Assembly (NCBI RefSeq): GCF_033807575.1
Contig: NC_084716.1
Span: 6,758,001 to 6,822,000 of the forward strand
Direction of reading: 5' to 3'
Source: Cydia pomonella
Taxonomy: Eukaryota; Arthropoda; Insecta; Lepidoptera; Tortricidae
DNA: 64,000 nucleotides
Each line of letters starts with the position of its first letter. Position 1 is the first letter of the stretch. This document shows positions 31,625 to 40,606 of the stretch, piece by piece. The translations under genes and the position numbers were made by a program. The notes below the pieces were generated by a model. The model had not been told where the DNA came from and ran no database searches. It was given only the letters and a program-made list of their open reading frames with translations.

Positions 31625-32545
31625 TTCAGATGCGGAAGTAACGCCAACTGCGCAGTCTCGGCTCTCTGATCAGTACCTGTCGCTTGATGAAGATGGTGAT
31701 GAGGGTGAAGTGAACCTGCACTCAGACACTCCATCCTCGCTGCCAGACCCATCACTTCGAGGAGGAGAGTCGATTTCACCGGTTGCTGCCAATGCGTCGA
31801 CATCTCGCCCCGTTCGTAGTACGAGAGGTAATTTCCCAGAGAGATTTAATGATTTTGAACTGTTGTCGGTATATGTCACTGATTGTTATCAAGATGAATC
31901 ACAAACATACTCCGAGGCTATCAGTTCCCCTGAAAAACATGAGTGGCTAACAGCTATGAGAATCGAACTTGATTCAATGGTAAGAAATAATGTATGGGAA
32001 CTGGTAGACCGGCCTATGAATCATAATATTGTTAAAAATAAGTGGGTTTTTAAAAGAAAATTAGATTCTGCAGGTAATATTGTTAGATACAAAGCTCGTT
32101 TAGTTGCCTGTCAATAGAAGGGTAAAGATTTCTACTCAGACTTTTGTTTAGCATTTCAAATCAGCTGGCGCTACATATGGATCATATAGACCAGGGGTGG
32201 CCAACAGGTCGATCGCGGTCGATCGCGACTGTTAGTCCAGTCGATCGTGGCAAGGCAAAAAATATAAATACGTAGACCAGTTTCATTTAAGGTTTCATGA
32301 AGTATGCAATTGGTAGATCGCACAAGGTTTCGTTAGTAAACAGGAGATCTTGGGTCTAATCAAGTTAGACGTTACAACCGCGTTGAACGGTAATCTTGAT
32401 GAAACAATCTATATGGAGCAACCGGCTGGATTTAAAACTGACAAAAATAGTAATAACGTAGGTATGTTTATTGAGAAAAAGCATATACGGCTTGAAGCAA
32501 GCAAGTCGTATGTGGAATGTAAAAATTCATAAAGTGTTAAATGAA
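31625..32545 (+). pseudogene. Copia linker and RT N-terminal part
   Basis: After a Ser/Pro-rich linker come YSEAISSPEKHEWLTAMRIE and NKWVFKRKLDSAGNIVRYKA then RLVACQ and a stop, the start of copia RT. Following the hAT-like insert, GLIKLDVTTALNGNLDETIY with MEQPAGF matches the next RT block ('qlDVktAFLnG.L.E.iYm.QP.GF'). It reads on, in shifted frames, to the target of PIF/Harbinger element 2 (KEEYIIL|). Confidence 0.8.
32191..32325. mobile_element. Solo hAT-like end within copia
   Basis: Starts CAGGGGTGGCCAACAGGTCGA, a hAT-type terminus, followed by repeated TCGATCG words (subterminal motifs). It interrupts the copia RT between YSQTF-like and GLIKLDV blocks. No inverted partner terminus is visible, so it is a fragment or an end-deleted MITE. 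Confidence 0.55.
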
Positions 32546-32846
32546 AATGGCTAAAAAGTAAATGTGAGCCTTGTGTTTATGTTAAGAAAACCAAAGAGGA
32601 ATATATTATCTTAAGGTGGCGACTGACTTGTAACATTTCGGTGTAATGTAACGTGTTACAACCCGAGCATTACAACAGTCAGTGCAGCGAGCCGAGCCGC
32701 TCGACGCGAGCACCGCGTGCTCCACTCAGCTGTCGGTTTTTACGCGAATCCCTTTGAGTGTTACATTACAAGTCAGTACAGGTTCGCAAGTCGCCGCGAG
32801 TGCACTTCTTCCGTGATTGTGCTTTTGGAACAGGATTTTAATAAAT

Positions 32847-35287
32847 ATGGAATGGGATAAAGAGAAAGTTCTATTATTTATTGACAAATACAGAGATAAA
32901 GAAATACTGTGGGACCCCACGCACGGAGATCACTTCAATAAGTTAAAAAAAAACGATGCGTGGGTAGAATTATCCGAGGATATGAATATAACGGTTGAAG
33001 AGGCCAAGAAAAAAATTACCAGTTTACTTGCCTCACTAAGAAGAGAGAAGGCTAAAATAAAGAACAGCACTGGAACGGGCAAAGGTAAGTTTAAAATGTT
33101 TTTTTACGCGTCACTGGGCCTGGGCCCCGATTTTTGAGCAAGTGAGTGATTCGATATCACGTTTTTTCCATACAAAAAAACGTGATATCGAGTCACTCAC
33201 TTGCTCAAAAATCACCCTCCAGGGCGGTAAGTGAGATTTGCCGCGGGGTAGCGGCAAATCTCACTTACCGCAAAGGACAAGACTTAAATTCGAACCACGG
33301 GCGGTAGGTAATAAACAGGGAGCGTACCTTTCGTGCCGATGATAGCAAATTTACGTCACGTTGCATATAAATATGTAGGATAATTCCAGTTAGTCTTATT
33401 GTAGTCATCAATCATTAATCATCAATCGTTTATTCATATGTGTTACATACATCATAAGTATCATGATGAATGATTGATAATTTCAGAAAAAATTGTATCA
33501 TCCTATATGCAACCTGACGTCAATTTGATGTCATCGGCATGAAAGGTACGCTCCCTGGTAATAAAAAAAGGCCTCAAATCGCTTGTTTATAGTATTTATT
33601 TTTAAAGTGTCCTAATGATATTATTTATTTTTCAGGTGCCGACGAAATCTATACTAGTACATGGTTTGCATTTAAACCATTACTATTTGTGTTGGACCGA
33701 AATAAACCACGAAATACAAATGATACGGTAAGTTTTTCTAAGTATATCTTTCTTGCCAGTTCAAAGCTCCCTCCCGTGAACAGTATTCTGCAATTTCGTG
33801 GCGTATTTGTTTCGCTGTTGTACTTGTTCTACGCGGTCGCCTCTCCAAAGCGAAAAGGCTTGTAAGTTCGCTGTCGTTTCTCCAATTTCCTGGTCTAACA
33901 ACTCCTTCTATTTCATGATCAAATGTCCCTGAAGGTGTGTAAATGTCACTGGATTCATCACTTTTTCTGAGATAGTTATGAAGATGCGTTATTGCCATTA
34001 CTACTGAAGAGGCGTGGTTTGGTTCTAATAACATAGGCTTTCTTAACACTCGAAAAACTGCTGAAACTATACCAAATACGTTTTCCACTACTCTTCTCGC
34101 TCTGCTAAGTCTGTAATTAAATGTTCTCTCTATAGACCCTTTTGCATGGAATCCCGAGTAAACTTTCATTACATTTTCTGAAAGGGCAAAAGCTTCGTCA
34201 CTAATGAAATAGTATGGGATGTCTAGAGTTCGCAAAGGTAATGGGTTGGGTTCAGGAATATTTAACGATTTATTTTTTATTCTTTGACAAAGTTCAGAGT
34301 TGTTAAATACACCGCCGTCCGATATTCTTCCTTGACATCCCGCATTTACATATACAAAGTTGTATTTAGCGTCAACTACAGCAAATAATACGACGCTAAA
34401 GAAATTTTTATAATTATAAAAATCACTTCCACTATTCATCGGTGATTGTATTATTACATGTTTGCCATCCATAGAGCCCAGGCAATGGGGGAAATTCCAT
34501 AATGTGTCATATTGTTGTACTAAACCTTGCCATTCCTCAGGTGTTGTTGGCATCTGCAACAAACAATAATAATATTTTTTTATGTATTTTTTAGTTAAAC
34601 CCCGATGAAGAAAGCGAGCAACGTGGTGCGACCGTGGATACAGTTTTGGACAACGGGTCACATACCGAGCGACCGATTCATGTCGCTAAAAAAAAGAAAA
34701 AAGCAGTCATGGATCCCGAGGAAATAATGGCTTCTACATATGACATTTTAAAAAAGACGTCAAGCGAGAAAAGTTCGAAAAGTTTGGACGAGTGTGACAG
34801 CTACGGAGCTTTCATTGCAAACAAATTGAGATCGTACTCTAACCAGACCAGAAACTACGTACAACACCATATTTCAAATATTTTATTCAATGCTGATCGG
34901 GGACAATATGAACCCAACTATGGTTACGGTTATTCGACTCGTCAAGGCTATTTTTCTACACCTGGACCAATTCAAACTCATTCTACAAGAACAACAACTT
35001 CGCAGCAATACAATTATTCCACACCTTCACCTCAAATGTCGGATTGCAGTCAAGATAGTGCTGGATTACAACGCCCAGATACTCACACCCTCACTTCAGC
35101 CCGCAATTATTCGTCACCTTCACCTCAAATGTCGGAGTGCAGTCAAGATACTGCTGGATTACAACGTCCAGATACTCACACCCTCACTTCATCCCAACGC
35201 AATTATTCCTCACCTTCACCTCAAATACCGGAGAACAGTGAAGAAACTGCCAGGTTCTTGCGAGAATTTGGCGACTTGATTGATTAG
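32847..35287 (+). CDS. MADF/SANT-like accessory protein (element 2), 340 aa predicted
   Basis: Exons 32847-33084, 33636-33727 and 34595-35287 join with canonical sites (AAAG|GTAAGT...TTTCAG|GTGCC; ACG|GTAAGT...TTTTTTAG|TTAAAC) to an open 340-codon frame. Residues 1-80 form a MADF/Myb-like domain (MEWDKEKVLLFIDKYRDKEI, LWDP, DAWVELSEDMNI, KKKITSLLASLRREK). Exon 2 adds DEIYTSTWFAFKPLLFVLDR. Exon 3 has a basic KKKKK stretch (likely nuclear signal), a helical SYGAFIANKLRSYSNQTRNY region and a Ser/Pro/Gln tail with three NYS(T/S)PSPQ repeats. In PIF/Harbinger systems such a partner binds the element ends and brings the transposase to the nucleus. Its intron 2 contains transposase exon 2. Confidence 0.88.
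33130..33212. repeat. Hairpin, ~38-bp arms, in accessory-gene intron 1
   Basis: Arms 33130-33168 and 33174-33212 (atttttgagcaagtgagtga and its complement) pair with a single mismatch around a short loop. Located 45 bp after the 5' splice site. Confidence 0.85.
33224..33271. repeat. Perfect 21-bp hairpin
   Basis: GCGGTAAGTGAGATTTGCCGC (33224-33244) and its exact complement (33251-33271) enclose a 6-base loop. The left arm contains a splice-donor-like GGTAAGTGAG. Adjacent to the previous hairpin. Confidence 0.92.
33308..33565. mobile_element. hAT MITE (33316-33557), 8-bp target duplication
   Basis: Ends CAGGGAGCGTACCTTTCGTGCCGATGA and the inverted counterpart are flanked by GTAATAAA on both sides (33308-15 and 33558-65), the 8-bp duplication of hAT. 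242 bp, non-coding, with inverted repeats of about 45-60 bp. It lies in intron 1 of the accessory gene, so it landed in element 2 (or its ancestor) without disturbing an exon. Confidence 0.92.
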
Positions 35288-35803
35288 ATATATAGAATGT
35301 GTAAGTCTTGGTTTCCTATTTTCAAATTACATTTTTAAATAAAAAATAACTAAAGCACATGTTGGTTTGCTTACCTTTATACAATTCTTCAATACTTTCA
35401 CTATTGCTTCACTGACTTCCTTTACTATGAAGCCTATTCTCTGTCTAGAAATTTTAAAAAGATATTGCAAGCTTGTAAAAGAATCTCCAGAAGCGTAAAA
35501 ACGTAGTGTAACTGCTAGCCTATCTGTAACAGATATAGCTTTTCTCAATCTTGTATCTTGCTTGCCCACTAACGGTCCAATTAAATTAATGAGTCGGTCG
35601 AAATCGGTAGACGACATCCTAATAAAGTTTCTGTATTGTCCAGTAAACTCTTGGTTTCGAAGAATATTCATTATATTCGTATCATAGTTCCTTCTTTGGT
35701 ACAAATTAGATATCCAATATCGTTTCGTTTTTTTCTTCTTGTATTTTAGATAGCAATAACTTAGTACAATAAGTGAAGCACACGCGACCTCCATATCCGA
35801 CAT
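33738..35803 (-). CDS. PIF/Harbinger transposase (element 2), 414 aa predicted, intact
   Basis: Start chosen at ATG 35803 (MSDMEVACASLIVLSYC); an upstream ATG at 35887 lies in the subterminal repeat. Exon 1 (35803-35375) ends LKNCIK at AAG|GTAAGC, and exon 2 (34553-33738) starts after TTGCAG with MPTTPEEW, phase 0. Domains: N-terminal helical region (ISNLYQRRNYDTNIMNIL, NFIRMSSTDFDRLINLIGPL), HTH-like SFTSLQYLFKISRQRIG, then DDE core HCLGSMDGKH (Asp), AGCQGRISDGGVFNNS (Asp), ISDEAFAL, and FNYRLSRARRVVENVFGIV (Glu), ending in a LHNYLR helix and a basic tail. All catalytic motifs are present with no stop. Its intron contains exon 3 of the antisense accessory gene. Confidence 0.93.
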
Positions 35804-35942
35804 TTTGAAACAGAATGGAGCACAAACGAACAGAGCGCTCAGGGCGAGCGTTCGCCGCGTAGCTGTAATGTAACTGTAATGTAACACGATCGCCGCGAAC
35901 GATACATTACACCGAAATGTTACTAGTCAGTCGCCACCTTTA

Positions 35943-36420
35943 GCATTATATGTGGATGATTTTTATGTGTTTCATAAAAATCAATGTATTGATAAATTGC
36001 TTTCACTTTTAAAGAACAATTTTGAGATTCGACATAAATGACAACTGTAACTGTGATAAAGGAAAATAGAAAAATTGTCTTGGCATGAAAGTAACTGTAA
36101 CAAACAATATCACTGTATTAGATCAGTCAGACTACATAAGGCGCATTTTAGCTACTTAAATTTAAAATGAGTAATTCTGAACCTGTATCTACTCCATTGC
36201 CAGTAAACTGCAGGCTAGATTTATCTGATAAGCCATGTTTAGAAGATGAGACATTTTAATACAGACATCTTTTGGTGTCACTTATGTTATGTACCTACTA
36301 ATCAGTGTACACCTACTCTGATGTCTTACCTAACTTCCTTACCTAAATTGTTTTCGAAATCCGATGGATGATTTTTTTTCTTACTCCTCATAAAACACCA
36401 TTCAATCTTTCCCTAACGCA
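35943..36420 (+). pseudogene. Copia RT C-terminal part and trailing remnants
   Basis: Directly after the TTA duplication the copia frame continues ALYVDDFYVF (the YVDD catalytic box) and LLSLLKNNFEIRHK. Further blocks around 36.08-36.3 kb appear in shifted frames (including an LGMKVTV segment and a Q-S-DYI-R-IL block). Stops are frequent. Confidence 0.75.
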
Positions 36421-37699
36421 CCCTATATTAATCTTTTAATAAGGGGGACCTCTAGATGGGCAATACTATTGCGGAAATGTGATTACTGATTATTTTATTA
36501 CGGATTGTGTTATTTCTTTTTTTTTAATAAAACAAATACTTATTTTTAAAATATTTATTGTATTTTCATTTAATAACAAACGAATTTCTGGAATCAAACG
36601 GAACTATGCTCGAAAATTCGAATAATTTGTCACATTATTTGCCGTCTTTTAATGAGCGGTACATTGGAAAGTTAACGACCCACAAACAAACCAAATGATA
36701 TATTTGCTTCTTTAAGGTTATCTACGGATTTCAAAAATTCGCTCTGAGTACCTACAGATATACAGCGTACAGCTTTTTCTTCCGTAATTTCATTTTCACC
36801 GTTTTTTCAATTGTATGTCTATATTTGTGTTTTCTTCATTCTCGTTAGATAAATCACTTGATTTATGTTGAGAATATTCATGGAACTCCCAATCTTGAGT
36901 ATATTGTGTATTAAAAAGATCAATTGAATTTTCGGCACCACCTGAAACAGTCATAATAATATTATCATGATTAAGATTAATACACAGTACAACCCAGTAC
37001 TGTATTCGTATAATAAATTTACCACACCACATTTATTTCAAAAACTAGTTACGTACGTTTCATTAGCTCAATGCAATTTCGTTTCGTTTCGTTCGATGAG
37101 AACCGATTTAATATTTAAAATTTCAAATACGAAGAACTGTGAATAATGTGATGATGATGATGATGATGATGACGTGTGTCAAATCAAGCATGTATATGAA
37201 CTATTTAAAATTGTAAATACGGAGAACTGTAAATATGTACAAATTGATTATGTATATAAAATCAACTTGTAAGTACGCCTGTAAATGTAAAAACGCTTGC
37301 AGTCAGTCCTAAGCCTGAACAAAGTACGAAGGGAAGTTGATTATATTATTTATTTCAAAACTAGTACGTAACGTTTCATTCGCTCAATGTAATTTCGTTT
37401 CGTTTCGTTCGACGGCATATCCCTGTATGCCGTCGAACGAAACGAAACGAAATTCAGTTATTTTCGAAAGTGTTTTTGAAAACAGTTACGCGATTTAAAA
37501 AACGGTTGTTTCGTTTCACGGAAAACTCGAAACGACCCAGCTCTATTGAAAACGTGTCTGCACCTAGGGAAGCGTAGAGGTAGTTCATTATCAAAGCCCA
37601 TCTCATCATCATTTTTAACAAGTGTTGCCATTGTTGTCTTTCATTAACTTCATTAGCAATTTACATCCATTTTTTGACAGATAATCAAGCCTTTTCAAA
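36421..37699. other. No gene; repeats and a (GAT)n tract
   Basis: No supportable gene. It contains a (GAT)n microsatellite (37147-37172), a ~63-bp direct duplication (37032-37095 and 37350-37412, 'tcatt.gctcaatg.aatttc'), and the perfect inverted repeat listed separately. A - strand ORF at 36796-37032 is unrecognised. Confidence 0.45.
37391..37454. repeat. Perfect 29-bp inverted repeat
   Basis: Arms 37391-37419 and 37426-37454 are exact complements (aatttcgtttcgtttcgttc...ggcata) with a 6-base loop TCCCTG. The motif CAGGGATA at the tip on the - strand resembles a hAT terminus, so this may be two fused element ends. Confidence 0.93.
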
Positions 37700-37935
37700 A
37701 TGATTAGAGTGACTGTCCGTATATTAAGATTTATAAATAAATGTAAAGGAAAATCAGTTTCATCAAACCTAATTTCTGTAAAAGAGTCTAGAGACGCTCT
37801 AACCTTAATAATAAAAGGTGTGCAAATTCACTATTTTCATAACGAGTTTCTGTGTATTGAGAAGGATAAAACTATAACCTCCAATTTAAAATCACTTAAC
37901 CCTTTCATTGAGTCGGTACTACCGGCTACCCGATA
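37700..37935 (+). pseudogene. BEL/Pao pre-integrase fragment
   Basis: IRVTVRILRFINKC, LIIKGVQIHYFHNEFLCIEK and LKSLNPFIESVG-like reading match the stretch before the BEL integrase zinc finger ('lRf..N', 'Q...F..Ei..L', 'L.PFiD..G'). It stops at the point where the inverted BEL piece begins. Confidence 0.6.
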
Positions 37936-37954
37936 CTAGAGGCATTGATACATA

Positions 37955-39139
37955 AAAACTACCCTCAGGGATGAAGTTTTACTAGATGGGTTGAAAACAG
38001 GGTGGTGGGCAAGAAGATATACTACTTCACCTTCTAAGTTATACTCAGAAATGTCGACATACTTTGCATGGCCCAACCGCACATACTCATCAATGAAAGC
38101 TTTAAATTTTATTATCTTTTTTAAAACGCAATTCCAAATTTAAGAATCGTTTTAAAGCACATGACAGTGCATCACCCAAATACAGATCATTAATATTCTG
38201 CTTGAGTGGCAATGCCACCTATTTATTATCCAAGTCTACAGTCTCCTGAAATATTGTTTCAGCTAACTCTTGTTCAGAGCTGATCTCTGTATATGTTTCT
38301 GGAACTTACTCAGTTAACCAAAATTGGGATACAAGATTATCTAATTTACCTATGTCATTATTCTGTGTCAGCTGTTGACAGCAAAAATTTGAAGCTAAGT
38401 TAGTTGCCGCGGCTGCATTGGAGCAACCGGCCAGGCCAGCTACAATAAACCCGAAGCGTGTATTTTGCAAGACCAGCTTGCTAGGCAAGGCAGGCAGCTG
38501 CTCCGGTAAAAGTACCTGGAATAATACGTGGGATGCTAATAATATATCGATCCTTGAAGAAATATCAAAACTATCATCGGTTAATTGGATATAAGGCGGT
38601 ATGTTTATTCCTGAGAGAGAACTGTGGTATATTAGCCGTTATATTTTTAACAACATTGCATGTCACTGTGACACTATAATCCGTTACCATGGAATGAACC
38701 TTCAATGAGGTTTGCCTGGCTTTAAAGCTGGGAGCTTCGCACACCCCTGAGAGTACCGAATCATCAGGGTATAATTCACATCCTAAGATCTCTGCTACAT
38801 CAGAGCGCAAAAAGGTAATCTGGCTACCTGTGTCTAGAAGACAAGTAACAATCATAAGTTGTCCGTGCTTATCATATATTCTTGCCTTTATAGAAGGTAA
38901 AACGTCATTACCTCTCCTACTTAATAATAAACTAATATACCTAGAAATAGGGTTTTCGGTTGTTTCCATTTGCGACACAGTCGCACACTGTCGAGCAATT
39001 TCCTCATGCAATGCTTATGCTTGCCCTTGCAAATAACACACTTAAAAGAGTAGATGCATTTTTGACCAACATGTTCATTTAAACAAATGCTACATAATTT
39101 GTTAGACACAATAAATTGTTTTCTCTTATGAGGCTCCAT
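37955..39139 (-). pseudogene. BEL/Pao gag knuckles, protease and RT start
   Basis: On the - strand, from 39139: KQFIVSNKLCSICLNEHVGQ and CVICKGKHKHCM (zinc knuckles). After a frameshift (39010): SLLLSRRGNDVLPSIKARIY, CLLDTGSQITFLRSDVAEIL (aspartic protease DTG) and SGVCEAPSFKARQ. Then NTRFGFIVAGLAG, KLDNLVSQFWLTE and stops, and finally LAHHPVFNPSSKTSSLRVVF at 38.03-37.96 kb (RT entry region). It is cut at 37955, against the inverted + strand BEL piece. Confidence 0.75.
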
Positions 39140-39962
39140 TAATTTTAAAGTTGAACACTAATGCAGCTTGTGAACAGGAGACTGTCTACTTACATTTATT
39201 ACTTGATGTTGAACTTAAACTAGAGCATCGCCCAGTAGGCGTGCGCTCTCCCAGTGACTCCAAGGCAGCAGCTCGTTGCTCTCACCACTAGACCCCTTCA
39301 AATTTATAGGTGGCAGCCTGAATGGCGACGCGTTACAGCCCGTTCACACAGAGTCTCCGTATTTACGGTACCCGTTTTAACGGATACAACAAAACTGTAT
39401 GCTTTGTTCACACATAGGCACCGTATAGCGTTTAACGTATCCGTCATTAACTGAGAGCCCGTTTACAGCCCGTTCACACAGTCTCCGTATTTACGGTACA
39501 AAATTCGCAGTATAGCACCGCTAGTCTACCAGGATGGACGTTGTCGTTATGTATTGGTACTACCGCCGGCGGAGACGGTACAATCGGCGTTATTGGCAGC
39601 ATCCACTCTTGGTGCAAAGAGCTAGAGCAGGTGCTTACCGTTTACTCATGAGTCAATTGCGGGGAGACGACTCAAATTTTTTTAATTACTTTCGTATGTC
39701 GATGTCTTCTTTTGATCATCTACTTAAACTACTGGAAAAGGATTTAAAAAAGCAAGACACTAATTGGAGGAAAAGTATCTGCCCTGAAGAAAAATTAGCA
39801 ATATTTTTAAGGTAAGTACTTTTTATTTTTATAAAAACGTTTACAATATTAAAACACAGACATATCTAGCGTATTCTCATCACTGTACGGAGATTGTACT
39901 GATGGCGATGGTGTATTATCACTATACATTACAATCTGGTCTTGTAAAATTGTTATTTGGTT

Positions 39963-40175
39963 ACTATTAGCACCAGATGCTTGGGTAAAATACCCTTGTG
40001 TTTGGTGATTGCTAGCACCAGATGCTTGGGTAAAATACCCTTGTTTGGTGATTGCTAGCACCAGATGCTTGGGTAAAATACCCTTGTGTTTGGTGATTGC
40101 TAGCACCAGATGCTTGGGTAAAATACCCTTGTGTTTGGTGATTACCAGCACCAGATGCTTGCGTATATGGAGCTA
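39963..40175. repeat. 45-bp coding minisatellite
   Basis: About five tandem 45-bp units ('accagatgcttgggtaaaat' core) encode on - the 15-residue unit GYFTQASGASNHQTQ. The unit at about 40021-40064 lacks two bases (ccttgtttgg for ccttgtgtttgg), shifting the frame. Confidence 0.88.
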
Positions 40176-40506
40176 AACAGTTGGAGTTGGGCTGGTTAAC
40201 TTTCCTTCTTTTAATATCTTGCAATAGTTTAATAACTCCAGACTGAAATTCTAGAATTTCATCATCATTTAGCACAGTCAAGGATGGCAAAACGCCTTTG
40301 AAGAATGAGAGATTACGATCATCCGGTTCAAGTTTCTTGGGTTTTATCTGGTGGTCTATGTAGGTCATCATTTTATTCATTAAATTTTTTTTTTGGTGCT
40401 CTTCGTTTTGTCGGGGAAGATTTTGTTTGGTTGTCATTGCGAAGATGTTCTATCTCGTCACTGTCATCTTCGTTTGTTTTATGATTTTCGTTTACTGCAG
40501 TGGTGT

Positions 40507-40606
40507 CAGTTTTTTCAGCAGAGGCACTTTCGTGCGTGTCAGTTTTTTCAGCAGAGGCACTTTCGTGCGTGTCAGTTTTTTCAGCAGAGGCACTTTCGTG
40601 CGTTTA
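40507..40606. repeat. 33-bp coding minisatellite (three units)
   Basis: Three tandem 33-bp units (tcagttttttcagcagaggc core) encode THESASAEKTD on the - strand within the accessory gene. Confidence 0.88.

Larger units (their letters stand above)
32611..35942. mobile_element. PIF/Harbinger element 2 (32614-35939), apparently intact
   Basis: The inverted ends AGGTGGCGACTGACT are flanked by perfect TTA duplications (32611-13, 35940-42). Length 3,326 bp. Removing it with one TTA restores the copia frame EEYIIL|ALYVDDFYV, proving the insertion point. It holds an intact two-exon transposase on - and an intact three-exon MADF-type accessory gene on +, interdigitated, plus two hairpins and a 242-bp hAT MITE in intron 1 of the accessory gene. 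It is the best candidate for a complete autonomous element here. Confidence 0.95.
29030..36420 (+). mobile_element. Broken Ty1/copia element carrying nested insertions
   Basis: Copia pol order is kept on + despite stops and shifts: GAG-pre-integrase (about 29.13 kb), integrase (29.3-29.7), RT N-terminal part (31.85-32.12), 'KLDVTTA' segment (32.35), then YVDD (35.95) and trailing RT/RNase H pieces to about 36.4 kb. Protease and LTRs were not found. Inside it sit a LINE (about 30.08-31.59), a hAT-like end (32.19-32.33) and PIF/Harbinger element 2 (32614-35939). Confidence 0.8.

Noticed and set aside
35801..35887. Upstream ATG 35887 as transposase start of element 2
   Set aside because: It lies in the subterminal repeat DNA. 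ATG 35803 gives an N-terminus resembling the family and the other two elements.
37432..37460. GAAAC tandem motif as a regulatory array
   Set aside because: Explained as one arm of the perfect inverted repeat; no independent evidence of a binding-site array.
39963..40175. CRISPR-like array of regularly spaced repeats
   Set aside because: The units are contiguous 45-bp coding repeats without distinct spacers, in a eukaryotic transposon gene.
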